A program made the position numbers and the translations under genes. Shown in pieces: positions 22,653 through 35,957 of a DNA stretch of 64,000 nt. Positions within the stretch are counted from its first letter, which is position 1, and each line of letters starts with the position of its first letter. The stretch spans positions 124,001 through 188,000 of the forward strand of contig WIUZ02000012.1 of assembly GCA_015956445.1 (NCBI GenBank), in the 5' to 3' direction. The notes under the pieces were generated by a model. The model was not told the DNA's origin. It saw only the letters and a program-made list of their open reading frames with translations, and did no database searches. Source of the stretch: Thelephora terrestris. Lineage: Eukaryota; Basidiomycota; Agaricomycetes; Thelephorales; Thelephoraceae.

Positions 22653-24730
22653 ATGCGGATGTTCAAGGACTCGATACACGGCTATAGTGCGATTTTATCC
22701 CGTTGTCTGGCCCATTGACCAACGAACTCTGTCCGTCTAGTGCCCTTTCCCCAAAAAATCTGTGCATTCATCGATACGCAAGTCGCCGTTTCTCCGCGTG
22801 CTTTATCGGTTCCTTCATTCATGTCTTAACAGTGCACATTTTCAAAGGCTACGACTTGTCAAGCAACTCGGCGCGAGTTACCGAGTATGGCCTGGAGCAG
22901 CCCATAACCGGTTTGAGCACTGTCTAGGTTCCACTTCCGCGGACCTGCTCCCCGCGTCCCGTTTGCTTAGCACTTTCCCTAGGTGTCGCCCACCTGGCTC
23001 GGTGCATGGTTAAACATCTCCAGGAACTCCAGCCAGAACTTGGGATTACAGACAGAGACGTTGACTGCGTTCAGCTCGCTGGTCTATGCCACGATCTCGG
23101 TCACGGCCCTTTTTCCCATGTTTGGGATGACAAATTTATCCCGGTTGCACTGTAGGCTAAACGACAGACATGGTTTTCAACGCACCATTTTCTGACCAAG
23201 ATTTCTAGCCCTGGAAAGCGGTGGAAGCATGAGAACGCTTCTGAAATGATGTTCGATGATCTTGTCGCAAAGAACCACATTGATCTACCCAACAACGACA
23301 TTCAATTTATCAAAGCATTAATAGCAGGAGACCTCAGCAGCTGCTCGTACGTTCTAGAGGTTGTTGTACATTCAGTGCCCTCGTATGACATTTCTAGGGA
23401 GAGTCAACCCCCCGAGAAGCCGTTCCTTTTTGATATCGTTGCAAATCAGAGGAACGGTATTGACGTCGATAAGTGAGTCCCTCATACACCCCTGCACCGT
23501 ATGTCTTTTACCTCTCAGCCAGGTTTGATTACATCGCCCGTGACACAAGAGTCACGAGCGACATCGCATCATCCATATGCACAGACCGGTTAGTTGCCAA
23601 GGAATATAGCACGTAGCCCTTGCTGATGATGGTCCTAGACTCATCAATTGTGCTCGGGTCATCGACAACCAGATATGTTATGACATCAAAGACGCTAACA
23701 TGCTCTTTGAGCTTTGCCACACGCGTTATAGCCTCCACAAATTGATCTACACTCACAAGACAGGTACTGTTCAAACGTTGATCTACGAGGCTTCATCCTT
23801 TCTCACCACTTATCCAAGCGCGAGCGATCGAGTACATGCTCGTTGACGCGCTCCTCGCTGCAGAACCAATAATGCACTTCGCAGACCATGTCACCAACCC
23901 TTCAAAGTACCTCTACCTGACTGACAGTATCACCGAACTGATCCAAATGTCAAATGATGAGGTGGAGCACGTCCCCACTCTTCTTCCTCAGCTGGGACTG
24001 ATAGTTTCCAGAACCTGTGCGAAGCACAGGCGATCCTCAATCGCATAACATCGAGGGATCTATATAAAACAGTCGATTACAAAGTTTTTCCATGGGAATG
24101 GAAAGGACACCTCCGTAAATTTTTCAGTCCTGAACTCATCGTAGCAGCTGCCAAGTCACACAATCCCGAAAATGATGAGGAGCGGGATACCCTTCGGGAG
24201 TTGTCCACTCAGCACATCATCATCGATGAGGCGGTGCTTCACTATGGCATGGGAAACAGCAACCCCATCGATAAGATTCGCTTTTATTCCAAGCGAAAAC
24301 TCAATGGCATGTGCTCCTTCTCTTCTCATGTGAGCCGGTCTGATTGTGGACCTTAGAATGTTCCAAAGCCGAGCCCGGCGACATATCATCATTGATGCCT
24401 GCAACCTTCGGTGAGGTCCTACTCAGGATATATACACGGGATGTCCGTTTTTTCGGGCTGATCCAGCACGGATATCGGCTTATCCTCCAAGACTTGCCCC
24501 CCCTGCCAGAAGGAGAGTTCCCTACCTCTGGCCTTGACTACCCTTCCACGCCCACAAGGGCTGGGACCGCATCTCCAGTTCGATCTTCTGGTGGGCGAGT
24601 GTTTTCGAACAATTCGTTTACGACTGTGGGACCGGGATATGTACCCCCTTCACCAACCGCCGAGCACGTGAAAAGAAGGCGGGAGGATGGTAGTGTACTC
24701 TCTCCCCGCAAAAAACTACGGTCCGGATGA
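22653..24730 (+). CDS. SAMHD1-like HD-domain dNTP triphosphohydrolase
   Basis: Eleven exons: 22653-22686, 22741-22777, 22833-22927, 22983-23143, 23201-23346, 23398-23472, 23523-23588, 23639-23763, 23819-23961, 24012-24306 and 24357-24730 (516 aa). It begins [11 protein letters not shown] and runs through [49 protein letters not shown] (metal-binding HD), [24 protein letters not shown] and [11 protein letters not shown], the SAMHD1 order. The N-terminal SAM domain of animals is absent. The product should hydrolyse dNTPs to nucleoside and triphosphate, controlling the dNTP pool. The tail (residues about 440-516) is disordered with SPRKKLRSG, a possible nuclear signal. Two introns (22778-22832 and 24307-24356) start with GC (GCAAGT, GCATGT); no GT donor keeps the frame. 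Confidence 0.9.
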
Positions 24731-24873
24731 TACTGCATTCTTCAGCCTTTTTGCCTCATTTTACGATCTTCCTTCACAACTACATATGTATTTCCATCGA
24801 CGTCCAGCAACATTGAACACGTACTCTGTATGAATAAACTACAACCTTCCATAGAAACACCTCATGACCTTTG

Positions 24874-26575
24874 CTAACTGTCTCCTTGGATCTTCACAAA
24901 ATCATCTACACCGGCCGCACTGCCACTGCCCTCCCCGAGAGGTAAGCTCATTTGTGGTTCCATTGCTCCCTTTCTGTCGGAACCCCTACCTCTGGCCGCA
25001 TAGGACGTCATGCCCCCTTCAGGAGTTTGATGAGAGCCAGGTAGCTCAACAAACGACCCACAATTATTGCCATACTTTTTGAACGTCCTGAGGATCATCA
25101 AACAGTTGAGCAGCCCAAGGACTACAAGGGCAGTGATCACCAGACGAGGTCCGAGGGCTTGAGTGGGTGTGAGACGAGGCCAGCCACCGTTCTCTGGGTC
25201 ATTTGTAGCCCCGGATCTCCACACATACGAAAGTATCGAAAGTATAAAGGCGATAACCGACCAGGCTAACCATATAACTGGGGTTGCTAGCAGGACCCAT
25301 ACATTCCATAGGATTGACGTCCGAGACTTTTGTGCCTCCTATCGGTAAATTGAGAGACATGGTCAATTCCTGCCTTGATGGAACTTACTTCCGCCCAGTT
25401 CGAAGCACGATGCATGCTCCTCATTGTAGTGAACCGTATTATGAAGAGACAACCGAAAGCGAGGCTCATCAACGCGCACACCAGTGATACGAGGGCAATT
25501 GTTCGTGTGACCGGATCGTATGCCATCTCTGGTACTTGGAACATGGTTATGATTGCCCTTGACGAATAGAGTCAGCAAAGCAGTCGAATGGATCGATCAG
25601 AGAGATGACGGACGAGCAGATGAGGGCAGAAACAAGGTTGAGTGTTTTCCATTCTCTAAGGAGCGAATCTACGAACTCTTCCCAAGAGTTCTTGAACCTT
25701 GCCAAGGCGGGAGACACGGCAGGAGGAGTCCAATCTTCCGGAAACGGAAGTACTGGTGGCATTACATTGTTTATGACTCGGTGGCTGGCAGTGGACAGTT
25801 TACTGGGTCTATTGGATTCGATGATCCGTTGCATATCGTTCCTGCTGACCTCAGCATCCTCGAAGATACGAGCCACGCGAGAAAAATATACTGCTGGGAG
25901 ACGAAGAAGAAGGCAAAGATACAGTTGGCGTGGCAGGGTATCGGAGAAAAGGCCCCGGTCATCCTGAACTGGTATTATGGGGATGCAGCAAGTGATTGGC
26001 AGTGATTGGTCTTCAGTGCTTCTTGGAGAACAGATTCGGAAGTGCCACTTGAATGGATCAATCGGAATAAAGGGCTCGTCCCGTGAGTGGGTTCGATGGA
26101 GAGCCCATTGTTGCAGAAATCGTAGCGGAGAGGCTGCGCGCGAAGGGGATCGACTCGGTGTCAGGGAACGAGGTGTATCATTCCGATGGCTGACGGAGTT
26201 GTTGTCCCCAACAGGTTTGACAGGGCTTGAATCCCGCGAGATATCTCCTGTGCGCTTTGCAGGGCTAAGACTGCGCGGGGTGTTCTCCGCATTCCCCGCA
26301 TTTACTAAGTCTTGCAAAAAGAAGATTAAATGGGAAGACGGGTTTGAGGGCGGGTGCGTACTTTGAGGTGCGGCGCGAGGGGTGCTTCCGACGCAAGGGT
26401 CACTTTCGAAGGAGACTCGCGGTTGTTTGGGGGAGAGGTCTTTCCTTACGAGAGCACTGTCCGACGTGCTCCCTCGGAAATGATGGACACCGGGAACGGA
26501 ACGATGGTGATGAGTGGGGAAGGGTTGTACATTGGTGGTGCCAGGCACGACCTCACGCAAGTTGTGAGTGGTCAT
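24874..26575 (-). CDS. Multi-pass fungal membrane protein, uncharacterised
   Basis: Exons are 26575-25614, 25557-25389 and 25338-24874 (531 aa). The N-terminal 200 residues are disordered and rich in SP/TP motifs (NTPRSLSPAKRT, RSLTPSRSPSRA), likely phosphorylated. Then come FPEDWTPPAVSPALARFK and LLREWKTLNLVSALICSA, followed by three to four hydrophobic segments: about 320-340, TIALVSLVCALMSLAFGCLF, NVWVLLATPVIWLAWSVIA and GPRLVITALVVLGLLNCL. The conserved WKTLN...SALI...RTMRSM...WAE pattern is shared by a basidiomycete/ascomycete family I know only as hypothetical. Location is probably plasma or ER membrane with cytosolic tails. No function can be assigned. Confidence 0.75.
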
Positions 26576-27020
26576 AGAAGACGGTGATACAGGCGACCTG
26601 AACGTTATGAGAGAAGAGTCGTGCCAATTTCCGGATGAAGAAAGAGTCAGTGAATGGGTATCCTGGATGGGTGGCTTCTGATCAACTGACCAATCCAGCA
26701 AGTTCTTCTAGAAAAGGAGCCGCGGGATCGTTCTGGAAGAGAACTGGGGGAGGCGGAGAATGCAACAGTTGAAGAGGCCGAGAGTGCCACTTCAACGGTG
26801 GACCCTTGATAAGGACAGCTGCAGAGTGGGAGGCACGGCTTATTCTGGCAGTTCACTGCGATGCGTAACTCCCTGATTATGGCCTCCTTGGACCACAGAA
26901 TCGTTCGGCAAGTTCCTCTCAAGTCATGGACATCGACCCACTGGCCCAGTGGCACCGTTGGCAGTTGGTTGAGTTGACAATCTGCACGTGACTGACGCGT
27001 CTCACTTCAGAATCAACATC
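26576..27020. other. Divergent intergenic region, 445 bp
   Basis: Separates two divergent genes and so should hold both promoters. Short frames continue from the minus gene's 5' side, but no ATG supports extending it. The plus gene's ATG at 27021 is preceded by cttcagaatcaacatc. Confidence 0.45.
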
Positions 27021-28164
27021 ATGACCGCGAAGTCCACAGTCCCGACAATCGTGCACTTGGATGAACAACGTTCGATATCAGGATTCGTGGCCGCAGGACT
27101 GACTGCAGCTACTATTCAGCATATCTTGTTCTTGAAGAACCAGATCCCCTTGTGAGTCAACCGAATCCCCTTGTATTCGGTTTACTGAATCCTTCACAGT
27201 CCGGTCGCGCAGCTCGGTAGACTTCCAATTCCACCCAATTCCAAGGCTTCCAAGAAAAGGGTTGATCTATTGGACGCTGTTGATGCACTATCTTGTCATT
27301 TGCATTCGACTTTTTCCGCTCTCTATTCCTCACTCGCCCACAGTCCACTCAAATATCCCCATAGATCTGGGCATGCCCGAGTACACCTTCTTATCCTTCT
27401 GGGTCCCAGTCTTTTTAGACCACGGTCTCGTATTCTCCTCACAATTGATGGACTTAAAATCCAGACGCAGAGCTACGAGACTGAAACAGGGGGCTCAACA
27501 CACTCCGAGAATGAGAACCGATGTTACAACACCAGCAGCACGCTGAATCGTGTGCGCAGATTGGACCAAGCTCGCTCGCCACTCTCTTCTTTGCCACCTA
27601 CCGCAACCAATCCCGGACGTGAAAGCGATTCCTTCAGCTCCAAACACGCAGAGAATAGTACATCATCTGATCCGACAAAGTCGCCTGACTCCTCCCCCTC
27701 TTCGGACGAGACCTTTAAAGATCATCTGGAAGAGCAAAGAGTCCTTACTGCTGCAGAACGGTTGCTTTCTCGCTCACTAGCAATCACCTGTGCTGAAGAC
27801 GGAGTCACGCTCAACGCGGAACTAGGTCCCAACCTTATTGCTAGCCTTAAGCACAGATACTGACCTCGCATTAGAACCCACTCAGACGCACGTCCTTATA
27901 CAGGCTCCACGTGGATTCCATCATTCCTCTTGGACACCGAGGCAGAATATGTCCCATGGGCTGGACTCCCTCCTAACCGGATTACGATCTCACGCGGTGG
28001 CTGCCAAGAAGGAACGTGCAAGTGTCAAGACGGACGAAATCGTAATTTATTGCGAATACCCAAAGGTTTCGGTGGCCCCCGAGGGTGATCTGGAGAACGT
28101 CGAGGCTGGTGACTTGATATGGTGGAGCTGGGATGGGAAGATCGTCGGGTTCGGTGACCCATAG
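27021..28164 (+). CDS. Uncharacterised protein, weakly p31comet/MAD2L1BP-like
   Basis: Exons are 27021-27151, 27200-27825 and 27875-28164 (348 aa). It begins MTAKSTVPTIVHLDE, followed by VAAGLTAATIQHILFLKNQI and FPVAQLGRLP. Later come VHLLILLGPSLFRPRSRILL, a Ser/Thr/Asn-rich linker, and a C-terminal half with AAERLLSRSLA, THVLIQAPRGFHHSSW and DEIVIYCEYPKVSV. A single compact domain split by a disordered insert would fit a HORMA-like fold such as the MAD2L1-binding protein, but this is a guess from shape, not from matched motifs. Treat it as a conserved hypothetical. Introns have clear branch sites (actgac). Confidence 0.6.
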
Positions 28165-29257
28165 GTCATATAACCAATTGTTTGGCTAGTGCTGCTTTTG
28201 TTTCGTTAAAAGTTTGTGTCTTGTATGCCTATTCGCCTATTCATGCATCATGTATCACTGCGCGTGCGTAGGGGATTCTGCAGACATTCTTAGTCTGATG
28301 CCCAGTCTCGGCGTGTCCTCACGTCTCTTCATCGATTCACTACAAGGCGCGCAGTGCGCTTGCTGCAGCCTTCCCCTGTTGACACCACCCCACTCTCGGG
28401 GCCGTCATTTGGAGGTTACAAACCGACCTCGCCTGCTCAATGAATATGACGCTTACACTCGCACAAAACCATCGCTTCACCGTCCAGGTTAACCCTCAAG
28501 TTGGAGCGCGGACACTGGAATCGGACGGACACATCTGGGGCCAGTTTAAACCACCGAGCTGTTGAAAAACTCGGATTTCTTCTAACCTCTTGGCAATGAA
28601 TTCGGACTTCCGGTCAGTAGTTCCGGTGCATCTTTGATCGATTGGAAGTGCCCCGACGAGGGGACTCTGATTGACTCTGGACTTCACAGCACTGTCAAAA
28701 CTGTGGCGACTGAGATTAAGGCAATAAATTTCGCCTCAAGGTAGGTGTCCACATTCAGCGTCCTTCGCCGACTGGATTTTCCGGTCCAGTCCGGTCGGAT
28801 TTAACTGAATTTGAGGCGCAGGATTTTTCACAGTGCCGCAAGGTTTTGCAATTGCTCACGCCACCAACCTCAGAAGAACTCAACGGTCCTCCGGTCAACC
28901 AGGACAACCATGCGGACAGTGTGGGTGGAAGTTTCGCTTGAGGTATAGACGCACACACTATGCTGTATCGTCGTGACTTCCCTGAGATGTCTATCTCGAC
29001 TTTACTCGCCGATCTCGACCGTACTCAAGTATTATCTCAGAACAAAATGGGCACCCTGCGATTGAGTAGTAGATGAACTCACATGGAATCGCTGCAATCA
29101 AGAGAAAAAAGGCGGCGCTGCCATGGAATGATGAGGGGACTGGTTTTATCCCCGAACTGGACCACTGACGCGGACGCCCTAGCATGCTGAAACATCTAGC
29201 CTTAGCTTCACTAATGGACCGCTTATTCACTTTTCCGAACTCGATTCACCTTGTTAT
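28165..29257. other. Intergenic 1.1 kb, nothing recognised
   Basis: No frame longer than about 70 codons and no splice chain. It lies between the 3' ends of two convergent genes, yet is far longer than other convergent gaps in this window. Around 28760-28820 there are repeated ttccggtcc/gtccggtcgg words. Possibly degraded repeat DNA. Confidence 0.4.
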
Positions 29258-30227
29258 CTATTTAAGCATATTGGATGAGGGGTTGGTGATAAGCGAGGGG
29301 ATAACGCATTCTTGAACGAAATAATCATGAAAACGGTCGTCCTTTGTCAGCTCCGGATGAAAGCTCGTGAACAGATGATTTCCCTGTCGGAAAGCAACAA
29401 CTGTCTGGGGGTTAAAATGATCGGCAAGGCCTTGGTTTTCCTGAATTACGCTCTGTGTGTTTGGCAACAGGTCAACAGGTAAGCGGGCGATGACCCGCAG
29501 CGGAGGGTCCTCAGGGGCCAGGTCAATGGAGAGCACAGCCTGACGGATGATGTTAGTTCATTGTTGAAGCCAGCGCGGGTAAGGGAACTACTGGGGCTCG
29601 AATAAATACTCCTTGAAACGGTCTGTCTGGTTGGGACAGTGATGTTACGACCAGTGGGGCCTCGAAGGATTCGATCTGAGAAATCACGATACATAATGAA
29701 TTAATATCGTATCAGTGGGCCTAGAAGAGCCATCAGACCTGGGATCCCCAACCATTTCTGACTGTAGTAACAGAAAGTCCACCTAGGAGGTCCTGGCCGC
29801 CCTGCTTGGCATTTGTGACGCTGCGAGACATGAGGATTGCACCAGCACACGATCCCCAGACAGGTTTGGTCTTTATGAAATCCCGTAGAGGATCAAGGAG
29901 ACCGGAGTGTTTGGCCAGAAGTGCAATCGTTGTCGACTCTGCCAGGTGAAGCTGAGTACAAGTAAGGGTAAATGCGGAGTGAGTAACACACCTCCTCCGG
30001 GAATAACAAGGGCGTCGCATGCCTGAAGGTCTTGAATGCTCCGAACAAGATTTACAGATATCTCGACATGGAGGCTCGGCGCCAACTTTTGCAGCATGAC
30101 TTGATGTTCGACGAACGCACCCTGGAGGGCTTGGGAATGATAAGATAAAGGCGATGAGTGACGTTGAGAACGCACCAAGGATCCCGATGACCATTGACTT
30201 GGGTCCATTTTCGACTAGTTTGCCCAT
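29258..30227 (-). CDS. SNO1: Pyridoxal 5'-phosphate synthase glutaminase subunit (PdxT/SNO)
   Basis: Exons are 30227-30176, 30129-29992, 29938-29739, 29675-29592 and 29539-29258 (251 aa). It supplies ammonia from glutamine to PdxS/SNZ for vitamin B6 synthesis. Diagnostic text: VIGILGALQGAFVEHQ, ALVIPGGESTTIALL, PVWGSCAGAILMS (nucleophile Cys in GSCAGAI), GWGSQIESFEAPL, GVFIRAP, and near the C-terminus VAFRQGNHLFTSFHPEL, containing the catalytic H-x-E. The class-I amidotransferase triad is therefore intact. The exon 2-3 acceptor (29939) was chosen because IPGGESTT demands it. Its promoter contains copy A of a 65-bp repeat (30239-30305). The PdxS partner is not in this window. Confidence 0.94.
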
Positions 30228-30238
30228 CGGTTACAGGA

Positions 30239-30305
30239 AAAACGCAGAACGATCTGACTCATATCATCAATCACCACTGCACGGGGAACGGTGAGCACAG
30301 CCACC
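30239..30305. repeat. 65-bp direct repeat, copy A (SNO1 promoter)
   Basis: The stretch starting aaaaacgcagaa and ending acggtgagcacagc is repeated at 32022-32085 in the same orientation with about eight differences. It lies 12-80 bp upstream of the SNO1 start codon. Confidence 0.8.
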
Positions 30306-30475
30306 ACACACGATTAGTACACCTTCGCAGGGTAGAATGAAAAAGATGGGAATTTATGCGGCGGCGGTCAGAACGGTCGACACCTTCGTGACCGCGACCC
30401 TGAAGCGCCCTTTAACCCATGCATATCGCTGATTCTACTCCTGTTCGCAAGTTACTATGGCTTGGGGAGATATAA

Positions 30476-31134
30476 TCAACTGGAAGCTATGACGCTACAG
30501 ACTTCGGGATTGGACTCTGGATACTTCCTCGAGCCATTCCATAACATCGTCGAAGCTCGTATATCGTGTGCCTTCTCCATGATCTGCCACCTGACTATAT
30601 CAAGCCACAGCTTGTCGAGACAAGGAGAGTATCGGTTTTCTCTGTCTTTACCGACCCAATCAGAACCGACAAGGAAAACACGATGGCATTCATGCGAGTA
30701 AAGGATGTTCGGCGCCTGTAGGTCACCCAAGACAAGACCCTGTCCGTGAAGCAACCCGGGGGCTTTCGTAAGGTTCTCGCGGATGACGTCGGCCTTTACT
30801 AACGGATATTGGAGGGCAGACGGTAGAAAGAAGCGTAGAAGAGGGCTAGCGTTTGACCTGTACTCCATCACGACCATATAGAGGCCATCAATAACACGAC
30901 TCGTCACCTGCCATGCTTAGCCGGGCGACAGGTATTTTTGTGAGATGAAATTTGAGTTCTGCAAAAACAGTCTCCTCCGAGACCCGGGTCATTCTTCAGC
31001 TCGAATATCGGATACACAAAGGATGCTTCGAGCCAAAGTCCACCTTGACTGGCTAACTTATCTGCCGTTGACAGTTTCTCCTTTCCGAGCAAAGGTTCCA
31101 ATCTGTCCCGTAAGTACCATCGCAGGCCTGTCAT
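30476..31134 (-). pseudogene. Degraded fungal kinase-like gene
   Basis: Two adjoining minus-strand frames carry pieces of the expanded Agaricomycete protein-kinase-like family. Upstream (about 31130-30930) is VYPIFELKNDPGLGGD, resembling the conserved E-I-K-N-E-x-G-x-G-G-x-D block preceding the kinase part. Downstream (30905-30476) is DGLYMVVMEYRSN, then LLHGQGLVLGDLQAPNIL and RVFLVGSDWVGKDRENRY. The kinase catalytic loop HxDxRPxN-type motif reads GDLQAPN and the DFG-equivalent reads GSDW, where relatives have D-F-D-W. The middle of the protein is missing and no splice chain restores a full product, so I call it a pseudogene. A further frame at 31877-31647 may be another fragment. Flanked by a 65-bp direct repeat. 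Confidence 0.55.
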
Positions 31135-32021
31135 CTTCTTTCTCGAAGAAGGATGTAACAGCGGCAGCCAGGCTGGAGGCAGGGTGGATGAGGTTTTCTA
31201 GGTGTTCTTGGAATGACCAGCACGTTGTCGAAGAGAGCCGTTGACGGTCCTGGCGCGATCGAAAGATCTGCCATGTTGCAGTCCGCTGGGAAGAGTGACA
31301 GTTACCTTGATACTCTCAGATGGGAAGGTGAAAGTCATGGCGTGTTCGGATCGCGCTGTATTGGATGAGAATATATAGGGCGGGCTGGGATGGAAGGACG
31401 CTCGGTTAGAGCATGCGAACATGCACCCACTGGGATCACAACTAAGTGTGTACCAGTTCGACCATGACCTCCTCTAGGTCATCGGAAAAGTACGTTTCCA
31501 CTTCCTCATAGTTTTTGATCCTTCTCTTTCATGTCTCCACTTGCGTATTCGGGCTCTGGAGACATTAACCACAGCTGTGGTAGCGAGATCATTGACCTGT
31601 AATGCCGGCCAGGGTTGGGGTCAGTCCACCAACGAATGGCTCGCCTTCACAGGGCAGTATCTTTCAAATCGTTGATGTGTGTTGGGTAGAGATCAATGAA
31701 CCACTTGTTAAGTTCTTTTCCAAGCGTTGCCGAGCCTAACTCAATCGGCCGGTGTGGGGGAATAAGTATTGGGATGAGGGGTGGGCGACAAGATGACCCC
31801 TGAAAATAAGAGGTCATTCGGACTGTACAATATGCTTGCCAGAGGTCAGCCGAGATCTGAACAGCTTTGCACCTCACTGGGATTGAGGTCAGCCAAGTAG
31901 TTCGAACATTTTTGACCCCAAGACACCTTGATTATTACACCAGTAGAGGTGCTACGTACCGTGTCTGAAGGAGAATTATTCAGATCATTGAACGTCAGAA
32001 TCTAGACAGAGTCTTCTGGGG
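31135..32021. other. Interval upstream of kinase pseudogene, no intact gene
   Basis: Contains short minus-strand frames, including 31877-31647 with ELNKWFIDLYPTHIN, and a TATA-like tatatag near 31375. No intact coding sequence can be supported. Confidence 0.4.
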
Positions 32022-32085
32022 AAAAACGCAGAAGGGTCTGACTCGTATCACCAATCACCACACGGCGAACGGTGAGCACAGCTAT
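32022..32085. repeat. 65-bp direct repeat, copy B (HRP1 promoter)
   Basis: Same-orientation partner of 30239-30305: ggaaaaacgcagaag ... acggtgagcacagc. It lies about 160 bp upstream of the HRP1-like start codon. Confidence 0.8.
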
Positions 32086-32244
32086 GTAACAAAACAAGTG
32101 GAATGAACTCGTGGTGTGTGCTCGTGTTATTTTCGAAATTCCCGATCAAATTTATGAGGGGTCACAAGCGGTTTGTCACGCTGTCACTCGCGTCGCTTTC
32201 CCTTGTCCCTCTCTACCACCTGACAACTCCCCGCCCCTTCTGTC

Positions 32245-34208
32245 ATGGCTGAGCTCGACACTGACCTCTATGGTGGTCAGTCTCCTGTCTTTCCTTTTTC
32301 TTATATACGGTCGACTGACGAGACAAAGACCTTTATGGTGCTGACGACAACGACTTCGCCAGCGCGACTGAGACTGCACAGGATCTTTCCAAGCTTGACT
32401 CCCAGGAGCCGGACGACAGCGGAGAGCTCATCGCTCCACAAAAGCCAGCCGAATCTACGTCAAAACCTCCGCTCAAGCTGGAACCGGCCCAACCACTCTC
32501 AACAATCCCGAAAAACGAGCCCTCACCGCCTCCCACTCAACAGATTCCTACCTATCAGCAGCAGACCCCGGACTACAACCAAGCCTCACCACCTGAAACT
32601 GGTGATTACCAGAACATGAACAGGCCTGTTCGCCCTTCGGAAATGAAGGAGGAAGGGTAAGCCACATATCTTGTCTCCCCCTCACTGATTCCTCCCCCAT
32701 CGTAAGACTACTCGGTGGCTATTCCCCGAAATTGTCATGGGTCGTAGTGACAAGCAGCGCACGTAGCACATGCGTCGTCCGTAGTTCTGTCATCGTCGTC
32801 GTCACTGCTCGCCTATCAGTCTAGCTAGACCTAGGATATCACCGTGGCTCCGTCTACGTCTAGGCTACTCTACGCTACAAACCGCTCGGTCGCACTCCCG
32901 TGTGCGCGGGCCCTCTTGTTCTCGACATCTGTCTTCCTCCTTCTGCGTTTGCCTACAACATCAGTTACTAATAACAATTCTCGTTTTCCCTCTGGTTCCC
33001 CGATCACCTTCCCCCTCAATCCAGCAAAATGTTCATCGGCGGGCTTAACTGGGATACAACAGATGGTATTTTAGTTTATGCTGTTCGTCAGCCCGCGCAT
33101 CCGGGAACTAAAATCGTGATTTCAGAGGGATTGAGGAACTACTTTTCCCAGTTTGGCAAAGTCGAAGCTTGTACGATCATGCGCGACGCTGGTGGTCGGT
33201 CTCGCTGCTTTGCCTTTTTGACCTTCGAAGATCCCGCGTCGGTCAACGCCGTCATGGTCCGCGAGCACTTCCTTGACGGAAAGATAGTGAGCATTATTGA
33301 CCATTTCGAATGGTCGGCCACTCCTTCTTACCCCAATTCTTCCCAAGATCGACCCTAAGAGAGCAATTCCCAGGCAAGAGCATCAGCGCGCGACAAAATT
33401 ATTCATAGGTGGACTCGCTGGGAGCGTCACCTCAGAATCGATGCGCGAGTTCTTTTCTCAATTTGGTCGGGTCGTCGATTCAACCGTCATGTTGGATCGA
33501 GAAACTGGCCGCAGCAAAGGATTTGGGTTTGTTTCCCTTGAGAATGCAGACGTTGACTCTATCCTTGGCTTCGGTAAACTGGAGATTGACGGAAAATTGG
33601 CAAGCGAATTTGGCAGCGCTCCTGCGCGACCTTACGCTGATTGATGAGGCCCACAGATCGATGTCAAACTCGCTCAACCAAGGTCAGCGAGAGATGGAAC
33701 AACCAACCCGAGTGCTGAGAGTGGCAACACCGGTTTCTCCGGTAATACCGGGGGATTTAGTGGTGGCCAAGGACAGTTTGGAAACGTGGGTGCCATGCAA
33801 AATGCTACTGGAGGTGGCAACACGCCCTTCGATGCCAATGCCCTGGCCTCGTTGTGGACTCGCATGTTCCAGCAAATGGGCGGTGGTATGAACCCAATGA
33901 TGGGTGGCGGTGCAATGAACCCTATGATGGCTGCAGGAATGGGTGCAGGCGGTATGGGGATGGGGATGGGGATGGGCAACATGGGCGCTATGGGACGTGG
34001 AGGACCTATGCAAGGGATGGGGAACATGGGGATGCAAGGACCTAACGCTGCCACCTTGGCAGCGATGGGGCGTGGGATGAACCCGAATATCCCTCGAGGG
34101 CCTCGCGGGACACCTGGAAGCGGGCCAAGTACTGGTTCGGGCACGGGGGTTGGGCCGCAAAGGACTGGGCAACGAAGCCAGCACGGCTACCACCCCTACT
34201 CTCGCTAG
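32245..34208 (+). CDS. HRP1: HRP1/hnRNP-like protein, two RRM domains
   Basis: Exons are 32245-32275, 32329-32656, 33025-33065, 33126-33286, 33348-33599 and 33657-34208 (454 aa). Resembles yeast Hrp1/Nab4 (mRNA 3'-end processing factor CF IB and shuttling hnRNP). RRM1 (about 121-195): KMFIGGLNWDTTDEGL and CFAFLTFEDP. RRM2 (about 205-285): KLFIGGLAGSVTSES and SKGFGFVSLENAD, then EIDGKLIDVKLAQPR. The C-terminus is a Gly/Met/Asn-rich low-complexity tail with GMGMGMG-type repeats. Intron 2 (32657-33024) is 368 bp, about seven times the local norm. Intron 5 (33600-33656) uses a GC donor (GCAAGC); the conserved RRM2 end excludes a GT alternative. Confidence 0.92.
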
Positions 34209-34405
34209 GCAGCTTCCACGCGCCAGTCAGGCGTTTGTTGTTTATAACTACTACTTATTATGTATTTTCCTGACAGTTGACGTGGCGTAAAGTACTATCC
34301 CCGTTATTTCTGGTTTAATGTAACACCTACCGCCATCGACAAATGACGCAGGTAGAACATTAAGCACATCGGTTTAGACCGAGGAGGTAAGATGATGCGG
34401 ATATG

Positions 34406-35957
<1,552 letters not shown>

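Noticed and set aside
33674-34193. Long minus-strand frames rich in Pro/Ile opposite the HRP1 tail
   Set aside because: Complement of the Gly/Met repeat region; composition artefact.
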